Source: Leptolyngbya sp. FACHB-60 (lineage in GTDB: Bacteria; Cyanobacteriota; Cyanobacteriia; Phormidesmidales; Phormidesmidaceae). From it: 64,000 nt of DNA. Each line of letters starts with the position of its first letter. The stretch's first letter is position 1. The position numbers were made by a program, and so were the translations under genes. Positions 55,291 through 64,000 of this stretch are shown here, in pieces. Where the stretch lies: NCBI RefSeq assembly GCF_014695775.1, contig NZ_JACJOX010000050.1, positions 124,001 through 188,000 of the forward strand, read 5' to 3'. A model generated the notes under the pieces. That model saw only the letters and a list, made by a program, of their open reading frames with translations. It ran no database searches and was not told the origin of the DNA.

Positions 55291-55599
55291 TTAGTTCGCG
55301 CCCAAGGATACCTACCAACTTAAGGCGTTGCTGAATCTAAAAATGAACCGGCAAAACCTTTAGACTCTGCTTGCCCCCCTGCCCCCCAATTTTGTGGGAT
55401 CTTGAGACTCTATCTCCCCCCAGGATTGGGGGGCAGGGGGCAAATCATACTTGCGTTAAGCAACGCCCAGCTTAAAACCGATCCAAAAACGAGCCTGGCC
55501 CTTTGACCTGTAGTCTTGGGAAGCTAGTTTTCGGATGCGTTCTTTGGGGGCAATGGTTGATAATAGGTGATCTCTGTTGCAGTCCCCTTCTAACGCACC
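55291..55599. repeat. Spacer with nested palindrome, possible MITE remnant
   Basis: Outer arms GGCGTTGCT (55323-55331) and AGCAACGCC (55460-55468) enclose a strong inner hairpin: TTGCCCCCCTGCCCCCCAAT (55371-55390) against ATTGGGGGGCAGGGGGCAA. The design resembles a small non-autonomous element. No transposase and no clear target duplication are visible. The final ~130 bases before metH show no recognised riboswitch. Confidence 0.6.
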
Positions 55600-58500
55600 A
55601 TGTCTAGCGCCTTTCTCGATCGCCTCCACAGCTCCGATCGCCCGGTGATGGTTTTTGACGGTGCTATGGGCACCAACCTCCAGGTGCAAAACCTGACCGC
55701 CGACGACTTTGGCGGCCCCGAGTATGAAGGCTGCAACGAATACCTGGTCTTTACTAACCCCAAGGCGGTTGAGATCGTCCACCGAGGATTCCTCGAAGCC
55801 GGTGCCGACGTGATTGAAACCGATACCTTTGGTGGCACTGCGATCGTGCTAGCCGAGTATGACCTGGCCGACAGAGCCTACGAACTCAACAAAACCGCCG
55901 CCGCCCTAGCTCGCCGTGTCGCGGACGAATATTCCACCCCTGACAAACCCCGCTTCGTCGCTGGTTCCATGGGGCCGGGCACAAAGCTGCCCACCCTTGG
56001 CCACATCGACTTCGACACCCTCAAAGATTCCTACGTCGATCAGGCCAAGGGGCTAATCGACGGTGGCGTCGATCTGATGCTGGTGGAAACCTGTCAGGAC
56101 GTGCTGCAAATTAAAGCCGCTCTGAATGGCATTGAAGAAGCCTTCGCAGCCACGGGTAAGCGCCTACCCCTCATGGTCTCCGTCACCATGGAGCAGCAGG
56201 GCACCATGCTCGTCGGCACAGAAATGGCGGCGGCGCTGGCGATCCTCGAACCCTACCCGATCGACATTTTGGGGCTCAACTGCGCCACCGGCCCCGACTT
56301 GATGAAAGACCACGTGCGTCACCTGGCCGAGCAGTCGCCCTTTGTCATCTCCTGCATCCCCAATGCGGGCCTACCTGAGAATGTGGGCGGCAATGCCGTC
56401 TACCGCCTCACCCCGATGGAGCTGCGGATGTCGCTGATGCACTTCATCGAAGACCTGGGCGTGCAGGTAATTGGCGGCTGCTGCGGCACCCGGCCTGAGC
56501 ACATTGCGCAGTTGGCGGCGCTGGCGCGGGATCTACGGCCAAAACCGAGACCCGTTAGGGGTGGATGGGTGGAAGGCTCGATGGGTAACGGGGTAAATGC
56601 TTCTGCTACACCCTCCCACTCATCCACCCTCCCACCCTTCCCCCCTTCCCCTCGCCCCGCCCTCAACTACACCCCTTCAGCCGCCTCGATCTACAGCCCC
56701 CAGCCCTACGACCAAGACAACTCGTTTTTGATCGTGGGCGAACGGCTCAACGCCAGCGGTTCCAAGAAGTGCCGCGAGATGCTGAACGCGGAGGACTGGG
56801 ATGGGCTGGTGGCGTTGGCGCGATCGCAGGTGAAAGAGGGTGCCCACGTACTCGATGTGAACGTGGACTACGTGGGGCGCGACGGCGAGCACGACATGCA
56901 CGAGCTGGTGTCGCGCCTGGTCACCAACGTCACCCTGCCGCTGATGCTCGACTCCACCGAGTGGCAGAAAATGGAGGCGGGCCTGAAGGTGGCCGGGGGC
57001 AAGTGCATTCTCAACTCCACCAACTACGAAGATGGCGACGAGCGCTTCTTTAAAGTGCTGGAGCTGGCGAAGAAATACGGCGCCGGTATCGTCGTCGGCA
57101 CCATCGACGAAGACGGCATGGCTCGCAGCGCCGAGAAGAAATTCCAAATAGCCCAGCGCGCCTACCGCGATGCCCTGGAGTATGGCCTTCCCGCCCACGA
57201 AATTTTCTTCGACACTCTGGCTCTGCCGATCTCAACGGGCATTGAAGAAGACCGAGTCAACGGGCGCGAAACCCTCGAATCCATCCGGCTGATTCGTGAA
57301 AATCTGCCCGGTAGCCACATCATGCTGGGGGTGTCGAATGTCTCCTTTGGCCTCAGTCCCGTGGCCCGCGTCACCCTCAACTCGGTGTTTCTCCACGAGG
57401 CCATGCAAATGGGGCTGGATGGGGCGATCGTCAGTGCCGCCAAGATTCTTCCTCTGGCGAAGATTGACCCCGACCACCAAAAAATCTGCCGCGACCTGAT
57501 CTACGATCGCCGCGAGTTTGACGGCGACATTGTCTCCTACGACCCGTTGACCAAGCTCACCACCCTGTTTGAGGGCAAGAGCCTGAAGAAAAAGGAGGCG
57601 ATCGCCAAAGATCTGCCCATTGACGAGCAGCTCAAGCAGCACATCATCGATGGCGAACGCATCGGCCTCGACGACGCCCTGGCCAAAGCCCTCGAAACCT
57701 ACCCGCCGCTGGAGATCATCAATACCTTTTTGCTCGACGGCATGAAGGTCGTCGGCGAACTGTTTGGCTCTGGTCAAATGCAGCTGCCCTTTGTGCTGCA
57801 ATCGGCCCAGACCATGAAAGCCGCTGTCGCCTACCTCGAACCCTACATGGAGAAATCCGACAACGACGGCTCCGGCAAGGGCACCTTCATCATCGCCACG
57901 GTCAAGGGCGATGTGCACGACATCGGCAAAAACCTGGTTGATATTATCCTGTCAAACAACGGCTACAAGGTAGTTAACCTGGGCATCAAACAGCCCGTGG
58001 ACGCGATCATCCAGGCCTACCGCGAGCACCATGCCGACTGCATCGCCATGAGCGGCCTGCTGGTCAAATCGACCGCCTTCATGAAAGACAACCTGGAAAC
58101 CTTTAACCAGGATGGCATCACCGTTCCCGTCATTCTCGGCGGCGCGGCGCTAACTCCCAAATTTGTCCACGAAGACTGTCAGAAAACCTACAAGGGCAAG
58201 GTCGTCTACGGCAAGGACGCCTTCTCTGACCTGCACTTTATGGATAAGCTGATGCCCGCGAAGGCGGTGGGGAACTGGGATGATTTACAGGGCTTTTTGG
58301 ATGAGGAGATGAGGAGTGGGGGGGATGAGGAGAAAGAGGCTCCCACAGTTGAGATTACGTCTGACACTCCTTCTCCATCCCCTCACCCCCTTATCTCCTC
58401 ACCCGAAGACACTACTCGCTCCGAAGCCGTAGACCCCGCGATCGCGCGCCCCAAGCCCCCCTTCTGGGGCACCCGCGTGCTCACCCCGGCGGACATTTCC

Positions 58501-59295
58501 CTGGAGGAGGTGTTTGGCTACCTCGATTTGCAGGCGCTATTCGTTGGTCAGTGGCAGTTCCGCAAACCCCAGGAGCAATCCCGCGAAGAATACGATGCCT
58601 TCTTGCAGGAGACGGTGCATCCGATTTTGGCTACTTGGAAGCAGCGGATTCTGGCGGAAGGCCTGCTCCATCCTCAGCTGGTCTACGGCTATTTTCCCTG
58701 CTTGGCTGAGGGAAATTCTCTGCACATCTACGATCCCTCTGTAGTGGATCTTGACGCAGGGGCGAATGGCCATTCACCCCTACCAGAGCCTGTTGCCACC
58801 TTCACCTTCCCTCGGCAAAAATCGCTGCGGCGGCTATGCATTGCCGACTTCTTCTTGCCGAAGGAATTGGCGAAGCCCGGCGAGTTTGACGTGTTTCCCA
58901 TGCAGGCGGTGACGGTGGGTGAAATTGCCACGGAGTTTGCCCAGAGCCTCTTTAAAGACGACCGATACACCGACTACCTCTACTACTACGGGCTGTCGGT
59001 GCAGACAGCGGAGGCGATCGCCGAGTGGTGCCACGCCCGCATTCGCCGCGAGCTGGGCTTTGGGGAGCTGGAGCCTGGCACCTTGCGGGAAGTGCTACAG
59101 CAGCGCTACCAGGGGTCGCGCTATAGCTTTGGCTACCCGGCCTGCCCCAATATGGACGATCAGCCGGTGCAGCTAGAGCTGCTTAAGGCTGAGCAGATTG
59201 GTCTGACCATTGATGAGAGCGAGCAGCTGCATCCTGAACAGTCGACGACGGCGATCGTGGCCTATCACCCGGCGGCGAAGTACTTTAGTGCCTAG
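55600..59295 (+). CDS. metH: Cobalamin-dependent methionine synthase
   Basis: 1231 residues with all four modules. The homocysteine domain (~1-310) has zinc cysteines in LNCATGPD and [10 protein letters not shown]. The pterin domain (~365-620) contains [12 protein letters not shown]. The cap/cobalamin domain (~650-900) has [10 protein letters not shown] with the B12-ligand His. The AdoMet reactivation domain (~960-1231) ends with [15 protein letters not shown]. It methylates homocysteine using methyltetrahydrofolate. Two low-complexity linkers (56557-56655 and 58299-58407) are longer than usual and made of G-rich/C-rich inverted repeat sequence. Confidence 0.97.
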   Translation: MSSAFLDRLHSSDRPVMVFDGAMGTNLQVQNLTADDFGGPEYEGCNEYLVFTNPKAVEIVHRGFLEAGADVIETDTFGGTAIVLAEYDLADRAYELNKTAAALARRVADEYSTPDKPRFVAGSMGPGTKLPTLGHIDFDTLKDSYVDQAKGLIDGGVDLMLVETCQDVLQIKAALNGIEEAFAATGKRLPLMVSVTMEQQGTMLVGTEMAAALAILEPYPIDILGLNCATGPDLMKDHVRHLAEQSPFVISCIPNAGLPENVGGNAVYRLTPMELRMSLMHFIEDLGVQVIGGCCGTRPEHIAQLAALARDLRPKPRPVRGGWVEGSMGNGVNASATPSHSSTLPPFPPSPRPALNYTPSAASIYSPQPYDQDNSFLIVGERLNASGSKKCREMLNAEDWDGLVALARSQVKEGAHVLDVNVDYVGRDGEHDMHELVSRLVTNVTLPLMLDSTEWQKMEAGLKVAGGKCILNSTNYEDGDERFFKVLELAKKYGAGIVVGTIDEDGMARSAEKKFQIAQRAYRDALEYGLPAHEIFFDTLALPISTGIEEDRVNGRETLESIRLIRENLPGSHIMLGVSNVSFGLSPVARVTLNSVFLHEAMQMGLDGAIVSAAKILPLAKIDPDHQKICRDLIYDRREFDGDIVSYDPLTKLTTLFEGKSLKKKEAIAKDLPIDEQLKQHIIDGERIGLDDALAKALETYPPLEIINTFLLDGMKVVGELFGSGQMQLPFVLQSAQTMKAAVAYLEPYMEKSDNDGSGKGTFIIATVKGDVHDIGKNLVDIILSNNGYKVVNLGIKQPVDAIIQAYREHHADCIAMSGLLVKSTAFMKDNLETFNQDGITVPVILGGAALTPKFVHEDCQKTYKGKVVYGKDAFSDLHFMDKLMPAKAVGNWDDLQGFLDEEMRSGGDEEKEAPTVEITSDTPSPSPHPLISSPEDTTRSEAVDPAIARPKPPFWGTRVLTPADISLEEVFGYLDLQALFVGQWQFRKPQEQSREEYDAFLQETVHPILATWKQRILAEGLLHPQLVYGYFPCLAEGNSLHIYDPSVVDLDAGANGHSPLPEPVATFTFPRQKSLRRLCIADFFLPKELAKPGEFDVFPMQAVTVGEIATEFAQSLFKDDRYTDYLYYYGLSVQTAEAIAEWCHARIRRELGFGELEPGTLREVLQQRYQGSRYSFGYPACPNMDDQPVQLELLKAEQIGLTIDESEQLHPEQSTTAIVAYHPAAKYFSA
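56557..56655. repeat. Inverted low-complexity insert in metH linker 1
   Basis: A G-rich arm with GGGGTGGATGGGTGGAAGG faces a C-rich arm with CCCTCCCACTCATCCACCC. It encodes the linker between the homocysteine and pterin domains (~residues 320-352). Confidence 0.75.
58299..58407. repeat. Inverted low-complexity insert in metH linker 2
   Basis: The arm starting GGATGAGGAGATGAGGAG is the imperfect complement of the arm ending CCCCTTATCTCCTCACC. It encodes an acidic then Ser/Pro-rich linker between the cobalamin and reactivation domains. Confidence 0.75.
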
Positions 59296-59383
59296 AGACA
59301 GCTGCTCTGCTGTCTGCCTTACCGGTGCATCGTTCTCTGCTCTCTCTTACAATGGCAGTGCAGGTTTTATTACAGCTGTCGCC

Positions 59384-59848
59384 ATGTCGCCTCAAACTGC
59401 TGCTCTGGCTGGCTCGCTAGCCAATCTTTACAACCAAGACTACGCTCTGTGGCTTGACACTACAGGTCAGCTGCTCAAAGCGGGGCGACTTGCAGAGATA
59501 GATATTGCCAACTTACTCGAAGAACTAAACGACATGGGGCGCAGCGAAAGACAGGCTTTGACCAGCAACCTAATTGTGGTGCTGATGCATTTGCTCAAGT
59601 ACACCTACCAGCCGGGGCAGCGTTCTAACAGCTGGCGGTTTACTCTCAAAGAGCACCGTCGCCGGTTACAGGAAGCGCTGGACACCAGCCCTAGTCTGAG
59701 GCCTTATTTTGAGCAGATCTTGGCCGACTGCTACCAGGAGGCTCGCGACTTAACCGCTACAGAAACCGGGGTTGGCCTAGAGAATTTTCCAATGGAGAGT
59801 CCGTTCACTCAAGAGCAGGTGCTCGATCGCAAGTATCTGCCTCAGTAG
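59384..59848 (+). CDS. DUF29 family protein
   Basis: 154 residues from ATG 59384 (MSPQTAALAG). The DUF29 core shows LYNQDYALWLDTTGQLL and IANLLEELNDMGRSER, with LLKYTYQP further on. The proteins are small, helical and frequent in cyanobacteria, often near mobile elements; function is unknown. It is just downstream of metH. Confidence 0.88.
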   Translation: MSPQTAALAGSLANLYNQDYALWLDTTGQLLKAGRLAEIDIANLLEELNDMGRSERQALTSNLIVVLMHLLKYTYQPGQRSNSWRFTLKEHRRRLQEALDTSPSLRPYFEQILADCYQEARDLTATETGVGLENFPMESPFTQEQVLDRKYLPQ

Positions 59849-59849
59849 G

Positions 59850-60785
59850 CTAGGTGCCTTGGTGTTCTCCTGCCCCAATGCCCAGGGGTAGCGGCAGCCC
59901 ATCGGCGAAGAGCGCCATGGCTGGGTCAAACTCAGCCTCTAAATCGGTACCGATCGCATCCCCGTCTTCATTGCCGGTCGGAACAATCTGCGCTGACTCT
60001 AACCCAGCGAAGTCAAATAGGGCGGGGTCGGCGAGTTGTGAAGGGGCAATGTTTTGCAGGCTGCGAAATAAGGTCTCGGTGCGACCAGGCCACTGTTTTT
60101 CCCAAGTTTGCAGCATCTCTTTGATCTGTGCCCTTTGCAAGTTGGCCTGCGACCCACACAGCGTGCAGGGAATGATCGGGAACTCGCGGTAGCGGGCGTA
60201 GCGGGCGATGTCGGTCTCGGGGCAATAGGCCAGGGGCCGAATGACGATGTGGCGGCGATCGTCGGTCAGCAGCTTGGGGGGCATGGCCTTGAGCCTGCCG
60301 CCGTGAAACATATTGAGAAACAGGGTCTCGATCATGTCATCGCGGTGGTGGCCGAGGGCAATTTTGGTGGCCCCTTCTTCAGCAGCGACCCGGTAGAGAA
60401 TGCCCCGGCGCAGACGCGAGCACAGGCTGCACATAGTTTTGCCTTCCGGGATCACGCGCTTGACGGTGCTGTAGGTGTCTTGCTCGACAATGCGGTAGGG
60501 CACGCCGATCGCCTCAAAATACTCCGGCAGCACTTCGGCAGGGAAGCCGGGCTGCTTTTGATCGAGATTCACCGCCAGAAGGTCGAAGTGAATCGGGGCG
60601 CTGCGCTGAAGGTGGCGGAGGATATCGAGCAGGGCATGGGAGTCTTTGCCACCGGAGACGCAGACCATGACGCGATCGCCCTCGTGGATCATGCCGTAGT
60701 CGGCGATCGCTTGGCCAACGCGCGATCGCAAAAACCCCTGAAGCTTTTTGAAGCTGTTGGAAGTGGGCTGTTTAACTCCGGCCAT
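59850..60785 (-). CDS. ttcA: tRNA 2-thiocytidine biosynthesis protein TtcA
   Basis: 311 residues from ATG 60785 ([10 protein letters not shown]). The PP-loop ATP pyrophosphatase motif is [10 protein letters not shown]; two CxxC pairs ([17 protein letters not shown]) bind the iron-sulfur cluster. TtcA puts sulfur on cytosine 32 of some tRNAs. The C-terminal ~45 residues are variable and acidic. It is convergent with the DUF29 gene with one base between stops. Confidence 0.93.
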   Translation of the reverse strand: MAGVKQPTSNSFKKLQGFLRSRVGQAIADYGMIHEGDRVMVCVSGGKDSHALLDILRHLQRSAPIHFDLLAVNLDQKQPGFPAEVLPEYFEAIGVPYRIVEQDTYSTVKRVIPEGKTMCSLCSRLRRGILYRVAAEEGATKIALGHHRDDMIETLFLNMFHGGRLKAMPPKLLTDDRRHIVIRPLAYCPETDIARYARYREFPIIPCTLCGSQANLQRAQIKEMLQTWEKQWPGRTETLFRSLQNIAPSQLADPALFDFAGLESAQIVPTGNEDGDAIGTDLEAEFDPAMALFADGLPLPLGIGAGEHQGT

Positions 60786-60833
60786 AGGCCTGCTCTCCTG
60801 CCATGCTGAACGTCTAAAATTCCCTACCCTCAA

Positions 60834-61268
60834 GCGTTCTATTTTAAAGTGCTGAGGGCACCACCCCGCCGCCGGTTAGGGGCGATACACCGGGCCTTTA
60901 TGAAGCTTGTGCAAAGACCCGGTAGCTTAAAGCACTTTTAAACAGCCCTTTACCGACTGCCGCTGCCCCTCTGATAGTCTGTTTATGTAAAAACACTGAC
61001 ATTCCAGACACGCTTAATGACGTTTCTGGAAACAAGTTTTGGAGCCTCGATGCTTGCCTAGAGAATAGCTAATTGGAACTTTGCCTGGGACAAAGTTTAT
61101 TGTTGGGCTGACCTGAATTTGCCTTTTACGGGTCAGTCTGTCGTGCTCTGCTGTTCAGAGCACCCAAGGGTTTGGAAGGCGTAGAAACCCTGATGAAATC
61201 TAAACTCCATACTTTGTGGGGTCAATTTTGTGCGGCTAAAAACTGTTTTTTGGGAGTAATTGGTTCTC
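60834..61268. other. Long leader region of the nuclease gene
   Basis: No gene is supported. The main element is a candidate Pho box at 60926-60955. A GGGAG motif lies about ten bases before the nuclease start codon. Confidence 0.55.
60926..60955 (+). promoter_or_regulatory. Candidate Pho box (SphR/PhoB site)
   Basis: Three 8-bp units with exact 3-base spacers: CTTAAAGC, TTTAAACA, CTTTACCG. This matches the cyanobacterial Pho box layout of PyTTAAPyPy(T/A) repeats every 11 bp. The gene downstream is nucH-like, a known Pho-regulon member in Synechocystis. Confidence 0.55.
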
Positions 61269-63875
61269 ATGGCAACTTCAGTTTTTATTAACGAACTGCA
61301 TTACGACAACGTCGGCACCGACATCGGCGAATTTATCGAAATCGCGGCCCCCATGGGCACCAACTTAACCGGCTACAGCCTGGTGCTCTACAACGGCAAT
61401 GGGGGCACAGTCTACGGCACCATTGCCCTCAGCGGCGTAGTGGCTAACCAGAGCAATGGCCAGGGTACGATCGTGGTCGACTTTCCCAGCAACGGCCTTC
61501 AGAACGGAGCACCCGACGGTGTGGCCCTAGTCGATGCCGAGGGCAATGTGCTGGAATTTCTTAGCTACGAGGGCTCGTTCACGGCGGTGGGCGGCCCGGC
61601 CAACGGTCTCACCAGTGTTGATATTGGCGTGGCAGAAAATGGCGACACCCCCGTTGGCCAATCGTTACAGCTGATTGACGGGGTCTGGACTGGCCCCCTG
61701 ACCGCAACCAAAGGGGCGGTCAACAGCGGCGGTAACGGTGACGGTGACGGCGGTGGCGATTTAGAGCCGACGGCAATTTACACCATTCAAGGGGCTGGGC
61801 ACAGCTCGGCGCTGGTGGGGCAGGCGGTATCGACCATGGGTATTGTCACCGCCGTGGATACCAACGGCTTTTACCTGCAAGACGCCGTGGGCGACGGCAA
61901 CATTGCTACCTCCGATGCAATTTTTGTCTTCACCGGCAGCGCCCCCACCGTGGCGGTGGGCCATGAACTTCAAGTTACTGGCACCGTGTCTGAATTTACC
62001 CCTGGCGGTGCGTCTACCCGCAACCTGTCTACCACCCAGCTAGGCGGTAGCCTCACCATTACGACTCTCAGCACCGGCAATGAGCTGCCTACGGCGGTGG
62101 TTTTGGGCCAGGGCGATCGCGTGCCCCCCACCGAAAACATCGACGATGATGCTTTTGGCAGCTTTGACCCCGTCACTGACGGCATCGATTTCTTTGAGTC
62201 GCTGGAGGGCATGCGAGTAACAGCCCAAAATCTGCGGGTGGTGAGTGGTACCAACGGCTTTGGCGAAATCTTTGCAGTAGTGGATGACGGCGCTGGCGCT
62301 ACTGGCCTGAGCGATCGCGGCACTCTCAACATCAGCCCCGACGACTTTAACCCCGAGCGGGTGCAGGTGCAGTTTGACAGCGGCGTGTTTGACTTCGCCT
62401 TCCCCGACGTGAATGTAGGCGACAACCTAGGCGATGTGACCGGGGTAGTAGGCTATGGCTTCGGTAACTTTGAGATTGTGGCAACCGAAGACTTTGGCGG
62501 CCAGATTCAGCGGGGCGGCCTGGCACCGGAGGTCAGCGGCCTGACCGGGGGCAGCGACCAGCTCACGGTGGCTAGCTACAACGTGCTCAACCTCGACCCC
62601 AACGATGGCGATGGCGACGCTGATATTGCCAATGGGCAGTTTGCAGCGATCGCCCAGCAGATTGTCAAAAATCTCAATGCCCCTGACATTGTTGCCCTGC
62701 AAGAGGTGCAGGATAACTCGGGCAGTGCCAACGACGGGGTAACGGCGGCGGATGTGACCCTGCAAACCCTGGTGGATGCGATCGCGGCGGCGGGCGGCCC
62801 CACCTACGCCTTCATCGACAATCCGTTCATTCTCAACAACGCCAGCGGCGGCCAGCCGGGGGCCAACATTCGCACCGCCTACCTCTACGACCCCAGTCGG
62901 GTTGGCTTGGTAGAGGGATCAGTGACCACCATTGGCAGTCAGGCCCAGGGCGAAACCTTTGCCGGTGCCCGGCTGCCCCTGGTCGCTGGCTTTGAGTTCA
63001 ACGGCGAAACCGTGACGCTGGTGAATAATCACTTCTCATCGAAGGGCGGCAGCGCCCCCATTTTGGGCACAGCCCAACCCTTCGAAGCACTCCAGGAAGA
63101 CCCCTCGGTCAACGGCTCCCTCGACGAGCGCCAGGCCCAGTCGGAGGCCGTGCAGGGCTACGTTAGCGGCCTGTTGGGTAACGACCCCAGCGCCAATGTG
63201 GTGGTGCTGGGCGACCTGAACGAGTTTGAGTTTGTCTCGCCGTTGACAGGGCTAGAGAGCGCTGGGCTGACCAACCTGACCAACACCCTGCCCACAGACG
63301 AGCGCTACTCCTACATTTTTCAGGGCAATTCTCAAACGCTCGACCACATTTTGGTCAGCGACAGCCTGGCTGCCACTGCCGAGTACGATGCGGTGCATGT
63401 CAACGCTGAGTTTGCTGAATCCCTCCAGGCCAGCGACCACGACCCGGTGCTGGCCCGGTTTACCATCGAAGCTCCCAATGTGATCACGGGTACGCCCCAG
63501 CGAGATGTGCTGGTGGGCAGCGATCGCAATGACACCATTCTGGCCAGCGGTGGTCCCGACCTAATTACTACCGGCAGCGGGCGCGACCAGGTTGTCTATA
63601 CCAGCACCAACCAGACGGGTGCTACCATCACCGACTTTGAGGTGGGTGCCGACAAGTTGGTATTCACGGACCTGCTGTCCAGCATTGGCTACACCGGCAC
63701 TAACCCCCTGGCTGATGGTCTGGTGCAGATTCGCAGCCTGGGCAACAGCAGCCGCACCCAGCTCTCCCTTGAGCTAGACCGCATGGGCGGTGGCCGTACC
63801 CAGTTCACCAACTTCATCACCTTCCAGGGTGTGGATGCGGTGGCGCTGAATAACGCCGAGAACTTCGTGTTCTAA
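61269..63875 (+). CDS. nucH: Extracellular nuclease/phosphatase with lamin-tail and RTX-like domains
   Basis: 868 residues from ATG 61269 (MATSVFINELHYDN). A lamin-tail domain covers ~1-125. After a Gly/Asp linker comes an OB-like segment (~165-400). The endonuclease/exonuclease/phosphatase domain (~415-735) has VASYNVLNL, DIVALQEVQD, VLGDLNEFE and the terminal QASDHDPVLARF. The last ~130 residues have RTX-like calcium motifs (GSDRNDTIL, GGPDLITTGSGRDQVV). There is no N-terminal signal, so export would be type I via the C-terminus. It likely degrades DNA to supply phosphate. Confidence 0.92.
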   Translation: MATSVFINELHYDNVGTDIGEFIEIAAPMGTNLTGYSLVLYNGNGGTVYGTIALSGVVANQSNGQGTIVVDFPSNGLQNGAPDGVALVDAEGNVLEFLSYEGSFTAVGGPANGLTSVDIGVAENGDTPVGQSLQLIDGVWTGPLTATKGAVNSGGNGDGDGGGDLEPTAIYTIQGAGHSSALVGQAVSTMGIVTAVDTNGFYLQDAVGDGNIATSDAIFVFTGSAPTVAVGHELQVTGTVSEFTPGGASTRNLSTTQLGGSLTITTLSTGNELPTAVVLGQGDRVPPTENIDDDAFGSFDPVTDGIDFFESLEGMRVTAQNLRVVSGTNGFGEIFAVVDDGAGATGLSDRGTLNISPDDFNPERVQVQFDSGVFDFAFPDVNVGDNLGDVTGVVGYGFGNFEIVATEDFGGQIQRGGLAPEVSGLTGGSDQLTVASYNVLNLDPNDGDGDADIANGQFAAIAQQIVKNLNAPDIVALQEVQDNSGSANDGVTAADVTLQTLVDAIAAAGGPTYAFIDNPFILNNASGGQPGANIRTAYLYDPSRVGLVEGSVTTIGSQAQGETFAGARLPLVAGFEFNGETVTLVNNHFSSKGGSAPILGTAQPFEALQEDPSVNGSLDERQAQSEAVQGYVSGLLGNDPSANVVVLGDLNEFEFVSPLTGLESAGLTNLTNTLPTDERYSYIFQGNSQTLDHILVSDSLAATAEYDAVHVNAEFAESLQASDHDPVLARFTIEAPNVITGTPQRDVLVGSDRNDTILASGGPDLITTGSGRDQVVYTSTNQTGATITDFEVGADKLVFTDLLSSIGYTGTNPLADGLVQIRSLGNSSRTQLSLELDRMGGGRTQFTNFITFQGVDAVALNNAENFVF

Positions 63876-63894
63876 GGCAGCTTTTACTAGCCAT

Positions 63895-63930
63895 AAATCC
63901 CCGGTTTCTCAAAGAAGCCGGGGATTTCTT
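63895..63930. terminator. Bidirectional terminator after the nuclease gene
   Basis: AAATCCCCGGTTTCT pairs with AGAAGCCGGGGATTT (one G-U), followed by TCTTCTATT on the plus strand. It also lies right after the stop of the minus-strand gene at the edge. Confidence 0.85.
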
Positions 63931-64000
63931 CTATTTAGCGGGCCAGACCAGGGTGGCGGTGTTGTCGATCGCCTGGGGGTTGCCGTCGCTATCCACCGAG
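63931..64000 (-). CDS. C-terminal end of a minus-strand gene (partial)
   Basis: An open frame runs in from the right edge and ends in TAG at 63931-63933. The ~22 visible residues (SVDSDGNPQAIDNTATLVWP then AK) look like a secreted enzyme tail with an Asp-rich loop. The family cannot be named. It is convergent with nucH and shares its terminator; a phosphate-scavenging role would fit the setting but is only a guess. Confidence 0.55.
   Translation of the reverse strand, partial: SVDSDGNPQAIDNTATLVWPAK

Noticed and set aside
55470-55599. Possible cobalamin or SAH riboswitch upstream of metH
   Set aside because: No B12-box or SAH core could be found; the region lacks conserved blocks and a terminator platform.
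1-64000. High density of GCGATCGC as a possible novel signal
   Set aside because: This is HIP1, a well-known cyanobacterial palindrome; it identifies the lineage but is not new.

Overview
The window reads as a chromosomal segment of a GC-rich, probably filamentous cyanobacterium (a Leptolyngbya/Nodosilinea-like organism is my guess; genus cannot be settled from sequence alone). Supporting signs are the very frequent HIP1 octamer GCGATCGC, a Rubisco activase with a carboxysomal RbcS-like tail, LL-diaminopimelate aminotransferase, the purC-bamA-lpxC-fabZ-lpxA-lpxB order, an NblR-like response regulator and a KaiC-like ATPase. No rRNA, tRNA, CRISPR array or intact transposase was found.

Layout. 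1-4.4 kb: an OpuC/ProU-type compatible-solute ABC transporter (partial binding protein, ATPase, permease on +, second permease on -), split by an AT-rich pentapeptide-repeat gene that is followed by an attC-like hairpin. 4.4-5.1 kb: PIN toxin/antitoxin pair. 5.1-9.6 kb: a GgtABCD-like sugar/glucosylglycerol ABC transporter. 9.7-18.1 kb: a long minus-strand outer-membrane block, purC-bamA-lpxC-fabZ-lpxA-lpxB-exbB-exbD. 18.2-30.3 kb: dapL, a GNAT enzyme, hisG, an SSS symporter preceded by a guanidine-I (ykkC) riboswitch with terminator, a DUF981 protein, a methyltransferase, a MazF remnant, a NACHT NTPase, ispH, a Doc module and an SF1 helicase. 30.5-38.2 kb: DUF192 lipoprotein, NblR-like regulator, Ctp protease, LapA-like protein, rplI, dnaG and an FAD monooxygenase. 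38.4-47 kb: envelope and ion-stress genes (duplicated-domain lipoprotein, DUF2254, a broken trkH, mscS, class D beta-lactamase, DUF389, HPP, GntR regulator). 47-64 kb: dienelactone hydrolase, SLH protein, Rubisco activase, KaiC-like ATPase plus diguanylate cyclase, hydroxyisourate hydrolase, Rieske protein, metH, DUF29, ttcA, and a nucH-like extracellular nuclease behind a candidate Pho box, with the tail of another gene at the right edge.

How the genes work together: two solute-uptake ABC systems and an MscS/Trk-type cluster point to osmotic and salt handling; the lpx/bam/exb block makes and energises the outer membrane; the guanidine riboswitch suggests the symporter moves guanidinium or a related nitrogen source; nucH behind a Pho box suggests phosphate scavenging. 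Dispersed palindromic and G/C-rich low-complexity elements lie between many genes and appear to have entered coding sequence at interdomain linkers of rca and metH. The most interesting leads are the guanidine riboswitch/SSS pair, the attC-like cassette, the linker-invading repeats and the KaiC-like/GGDEF pair.
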